From Janthinobacterium aquaticum (GTDB taxonomy: Bacteria > Pseudomonadota > Gammaproteobacteria > Burkholderiales > Burkholderiaceae_D): a DNA stretch of 64,000 nucleotides. Made by a program: the position numbers and the translations under genes. Shown one piece after another: positions 61,901 through 64,000 of the stretch (position 1 is its first letter; each line of letters opens with the position of its first letter). The notes under the pieces were generated by a model. The model was not told where the DNA came from, searched no databases, and worked only from the letters and a program-made list of their open reading frames with translations. Location: assembly GCF_009208565.1 (NCBI RefSeq), contig NZ_WFLK01000002.1, positions 542,300-606,299 on the forward strand, in the 5' to 3' direction.

Positions 61901-64000
61901 CGAGGCCGCTGGTGCTGGTGGTTTTGACCGTCAACTGGTGGTTGCCATCGGCCAGTGTGCTGCTGGTAATGCTCCAGTCACCGCCGGCGCCGACCACCGC
62001 GCTGCCAAGCACGCTGACACCGTCGGTGTCATACAGCGTGACGGTGGCGCCGGGCAGGGCGCGGCCGGACACCGTCGGTCGTGTGACACTGGTGATGCCG
62101 TCACTGTTGGAGGCGCCGTTGTCGCTGGCAGCGGCCAGCACCGGCACCGCGGGTGTGGCTGGTACGGCGGTATCGATGGTGACCGTCAGCGCCGGGCTGG
62201 CGGCGCTGCGGTTGCCGGCCGAGTCGGTGGCGCGCACGCTCAGGCTATGGACGCCGTCGGCCAGTGTGCTGCTGGTGATGCTCCAGTTGCCGTTGGCCGC
62301 TGCGAGCACGGTGCCCAGCACGGTAACGCCGTCGGTGTCGTACAGGCTAACGGTGCTGCCCGCTTCGGCACGGCCGGTGATGGTAGGACGGGTGATGCTG
62401 GTGATGCCGTCGGTATTCGAGGCGCCGCTGTCGCTGGCGGCGGCCAATACCGGGGCGGCCGGTGCGGCTGGCGCGGTGGTGTCGACGGTGATCGTCAGCG
62501 CTGCCGAGCTCACGCTGGGATTGCCGGCGGTATCCACCGCCTTGACGCTCAAGCTGTGCGTACCGGAAGCCAGTGCGCTGCTGGTGATGCTCCACACGCC
62601 GCCGGTGGCGGTGGTGGTGCCGAGCACGGTGGTGCCATCTGTATCGTACAAGGTGATGGTGCTACCTGCTTCGGCGGTGCCGGTGACGGTAGGCGTGGTG
62701 ACGTTGGTAACACCGTCGGTGTTGGAACTGCCGCTGTCGGAAGCAAGGGCCAGGATCGGCGCGCCTGGAGCTGCCGGTGCGGTGCTTACGATAGTGATCG
62801 TCAGCGATGGCGAGGCCGCGCTGCGGTTACCTGCTGCATCGACCGCCTTGACGCTCAAGCTGTGCGTGCCGGAGGCCAGCGCGCTGCTGGTGATGCTCCA
62901 CGTGCCGCCGGTGGCCACTGCCGTGCCGAGCACGGTGGTGCCGTTGGTGTCGTATAGGGTGACGGTGCTGCCCGCTTCGGCGGTGCCAGTGACGGTAGGC
63001 GTGGTGACGTTGGTGACACCGTCGGTGTTGGAGACGCCGCTATCGGAAGCCAGCGCCAATACCGGTGCGCTTGGCGCTGCCGGTGCCGCACTGTCAATAT
63101 TGATCGACAGCGCCGCGCTGGCGACGCTGCTATTGCCTGCAGCATCCACCGCCTTGACGCTCAGGCTGTGCGTACCGGACGCCAGCGCGCTGCTGGTGAT
63201 ACTCCACACGCCGCCGGTGGCCACTGCCGTGCCGAGCACGGTGGTGCCGTTGGTATCGTACAGCGTGACGGTGCTGCCCGCTTCGGCGGTGCCAGTGACG
63301 GTAGGCGTGGTGACGTTGGTGACACCGTCGGTGTTGGAACTGCCGCTGTCGGAAGCAAGGGCCAGGACCGGCGCGCCTGGCGCTGCCGGTGCGGCGCTCA
63401 CGATGGTGATCGTGAGCGATGGCGATGCCGCGCTGCGGTTACCGGATGCATCCACTGCCTTGACGCTCAAGCTGTGTGCGCCGTCAGCCAATGCGCTGCT
63501 AGTAATGCTCCACACGCCGCCGGTGGCGGTGGTGGTGCCGAGTACGGTGGTGCCGTCGGTATCGTACAGGGTGACGGTGCTGCCTGCTTCGGCGGTGCCG
63601 GTGACGGTAGGCGTGGTGACGTTGGTGATGCCGTCGGTGTTCGAGCTACCGTTGTCGCTGGCCGCAGTGAGTACCGGCGCGCTTGGTGCTGCCGGTGCGG
63701 TGGTATCGATGGTGATCGACAGCGACGCGCTGGCGACGCTGCTATTGCCGGCGGCATCGACCGCCTTGACGCTCAGGTTGTGCGTACCGGAAGCCAGTGC
63801 GCTGCTGGTGATGCTCCACACGCCGCCGGTGGCCACTGCCGTGCCGAGCACGGTGGTGCCGTTGGTATCGTATAGCGTGACGGTGCTGCCCGCTTCGGCG
63901 GTGCCAGTGACGGTAGGCGTGGTGACGTTGGTGACACCGTCGGTGCTGGAGTTGCCGCTATCGGAAGCCAGCGCCAATACCGGGGCACTTGGCGCTGCCG
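58905..64000 (-). CDS. Giant Ig-repeat adhesin, C-terminal part (start outside window)
   Basis: About 1,698 residues are visible, open to the right edge. The first part is a row of 13 Ig-like units (Big_13/Big_6-like) of about 102 residues each (306 bp), each with GTAEAGSTVTLYDTDG, W-S-I/M-T-S-S-x-L and a DAAGN calcium-type loop; a shorter 14th unit (PKLPGGEASTLDTLPSLTG) follows. Then come a Pro/Ala-rich linker (about 59530-59730), a cadherin-like/CADG domain (NKEISSIALQTGTLLNFTVP, SWLSFNPATGTFTGSPP) and an acidic C-terminal tail ending QATLRHLAQI. There are no GGxGxD RTX repeats. It is the likely cargo of the downstream TolC/adaptor operon. Biofilm or attachment is the expected role. Confidence 0.9.
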   Translation of the reverse strand, partial: AAPSAPVLALASDSGNSSTDGVTNVTTPTVTGTAEAGSTVTLYDTNGTTVLGTAVATGGVWSITSSALASGTHNLSVKAVDAAGNSSVASASLSITIDTTAPAAPSAPVLTAASDNGSSNTDGITNVTTPTVTGTAEAGSTVTLYDTDGTTVLGTTTATGGVWSITSSALADGAHSLSVKAVDASGNRSAASPSLTITIVSAAPAAPGAPVLALASDSGSSNTDGVTNVTTPTVTGTAEAGSTVTLYDTNGTTVLGTAVATGGVWSITSSALASGTHSLSVKAVDAAGNSSVASAALSINIDSAAPAAPSAPVLALASDSGVSNTDGVTNVTTPTVTGTAEAGSTVTLYDTNGTTVLGTAVATGGTWSITSSALASGTHSLSVKAVDAAGNRSAASPSLTITIVSTAPAAPGAPILALASDSGSSNTDGVTNVTTPTVTGTAEAGSTITLYDTDGTTVLGTTTATGGVWSITSSALASGTHSLSVKAVDTAGNPSVSSAALTITVDTTAPAAPAAPVLAAASDSGASNTDGITSITRPTITGRAEAGSTVSLYDTDGVTVLGTVLAAANGNWSITSSTLADGVHSLSVRATDSAGNRSAASPALTVTIDTAVPATPAVPVLAAASDNGASNSDGITSVTRPTVSGRALPGATVTLYDTDGVSVLGSAVVGAGGDWSITSSTLADGNHQLTVKTTSTSGLVSAASTALVVTIDTTAPAAPATPVLSPASDNGASNSDAITSVTRPTITGTAEAGSTVTLYDTDGVTVLGTAVVAGNGSWSMTSSVLAEGSHALSVKATDAAGNTSAASAALQIVIDTAAPAAPATPVLSSASDNGTSNSDAITSVTRPTITGTAEAGSTVTLYDTDGVTVLGTAVVAGNGSWSMTSSVLAGGSHALSVKATDAAGNTSAASAALQIVIDTAAPAAPATPVLSSASDNGTSNSDGITSITRPTITGTAEAGSAVTLYDTDGVTVLGTAVVAGNGSWSITSSVLAEGSHTLSVKATDAAGNTSASSPALTVTIDTTAPATPAVPVLSPASDNGVSNSDGITSVARPTINGRAEAGSMVTLYDTDGVTVLGTTTADAVGAWSITSSLLADGSHLLSVRITDAGGNTSSASAALTVMIDTSAPAAPATPLLAPGSDNGASNSDGITSVSRPTITGRAEAGSIVTLFDTDGVTVLGSTVAAVNGSWNITSSVLGDGTHSLTVRATDAAGNRSAASAALTVTIDTGAPAAPSVPALTAASDNGVSGSDGITSVRTPTVTGTAENGSTVTLYDSNGTTVLGTAVAVNGSWRITSSTLSEGTHTLTVRATDTAGNTSTVSAPLTVVIDTTAPAVAGTPKLPGGEASTLDTLPSLTGTAEASSTVTVRSNGTVIGTVQADANGTWTLTAQLSLGNHQITATATDAAGNTGATSAAFSLTVLAPPAPAVTAPLPPAPPVLAPVAEQAPPATPPVRDAAQGQVSQSALAAAVQGAVQGTMQTPAPQTATITTPAPRVENVSAPLPQTTSSLVVNKEISSIALQTGTLLNFTVPADTFTSSSGGTPTLSARLADGSELPSWLSFNPATGTFTGSPPPGQAGLLEIEVLARDANGNEARTVFKIETAAPAPAPVPQASLTGKELLMALGLHKRVAQIGQPDTAPDGDAVPADSALAAVSDSAEAATEAEAVPASALSGQLSQEAQRFAREAQATLRHLAQI

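Noticed and set aside
61629..62957. 442-codon plus-strand open frame in the adhesin repeat region
   Set aside because: It is an antisense reading of the 306-bp repeats and inherits their periodicity.
60010..64000. CRISPR-like regular repeats
   Set aside because: The spacing is regular but units are 306 bp, coding, and without unique short spacers.
58905..64000. RTX (GGxGxD) adhesin
   Set aside because: I found no nonapeptide repeats; calcium sites, if any, are in the Ig-like loops.
1..64000. tRNA, rRNA or insertion sequence genes
   Set aside because: I looked for rRNA-like stretches, cloverleaf arms and transposase-like frames with terminal inverted repeats and saw none that I could support by eye.

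Overview
The window is 64 kb of mostly GC-rich DNA with densely packed, often translationally overlapping genes. Gene content (TonB/PiuC iron uptake, RND and MFS pumps, PaoABC oxidase, TolC-linked adhesin export) and codon style fit a betaproteobacterium. The Oxalobacteraceae (Massilia/Duganella/Janthinobacterium group) is my best guess, by inference only. I saw no rRNA, tRNA, CRISPR array or intact insertion sequence.

Layout. 0-0.7 kb: 3' part of an OmpR-type response regulator. 0.85-4.7 kb: a Fur-box-led TonB receptor / Sel1 / PiuC iron operon. 4.8-13.2 kb: a nitroreductase, then a two-component pair divergent from a complete RND tripartite pump. 13.2-24.8 kb: housekeeping and accessory genes (periplasmic binding protein, MFS exporter with a sequestered ribosome binding site, double-DUF4394 lipoprotein, GNAT plus flavin reductase, DUF2145 pair, HDOD protein, uridine kinase). 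24.8-30.4 kb: DUF1624 acyltransferase, DASS and AspT-type transporters, D-lactate dehydrogenase. 30.4-33.9 kb: a visibly AT-rich island of small exported or unknown proteins, including an exported RraB-like protein, a broken nuclease-like gene and an immunity-like protein. 34-41.4 kb: a 978-residue propeller sensor kinase, alpha/beta hydrolase plus M14 peptidase, TerB/TerC and a divergent NhaR-type regulator. 41.4-46.3 kb: PaoABC aldehyde oxidoreductase followed by CorA. 46.4-54.1 kb: an unknown 512-residue protein, then a compact cluster of sulfotransferase-like, Asp/Asn beta-hydroxylase, GNAT, DUF6916 and methyltransferase genes beside three tandem phage-tail-collar (microcystin-dependent-type) proteins. 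54.5-64 kb: a decayed amino-acid-permease tail, then HlyD, a second adaptor, a TolC with an extra C-terminal domain, and the C-terminal 1.7k residues of a giant Ig-repeat adhesin that runs off the window.

How the genes work together. The iron operon, the two-component/RND module, PaoABC-CorA and the TerC-TerB/NhaR group are recognisable modules. The best candidates for something undescribed are (i) the collar-protein cluster with a putative set of protein-modifying enzymes at 48.0-54.1 kb and (ii) the adhesin export operon, which has two adaptors and an extended TolC but no ATPase or other energising component in the window.
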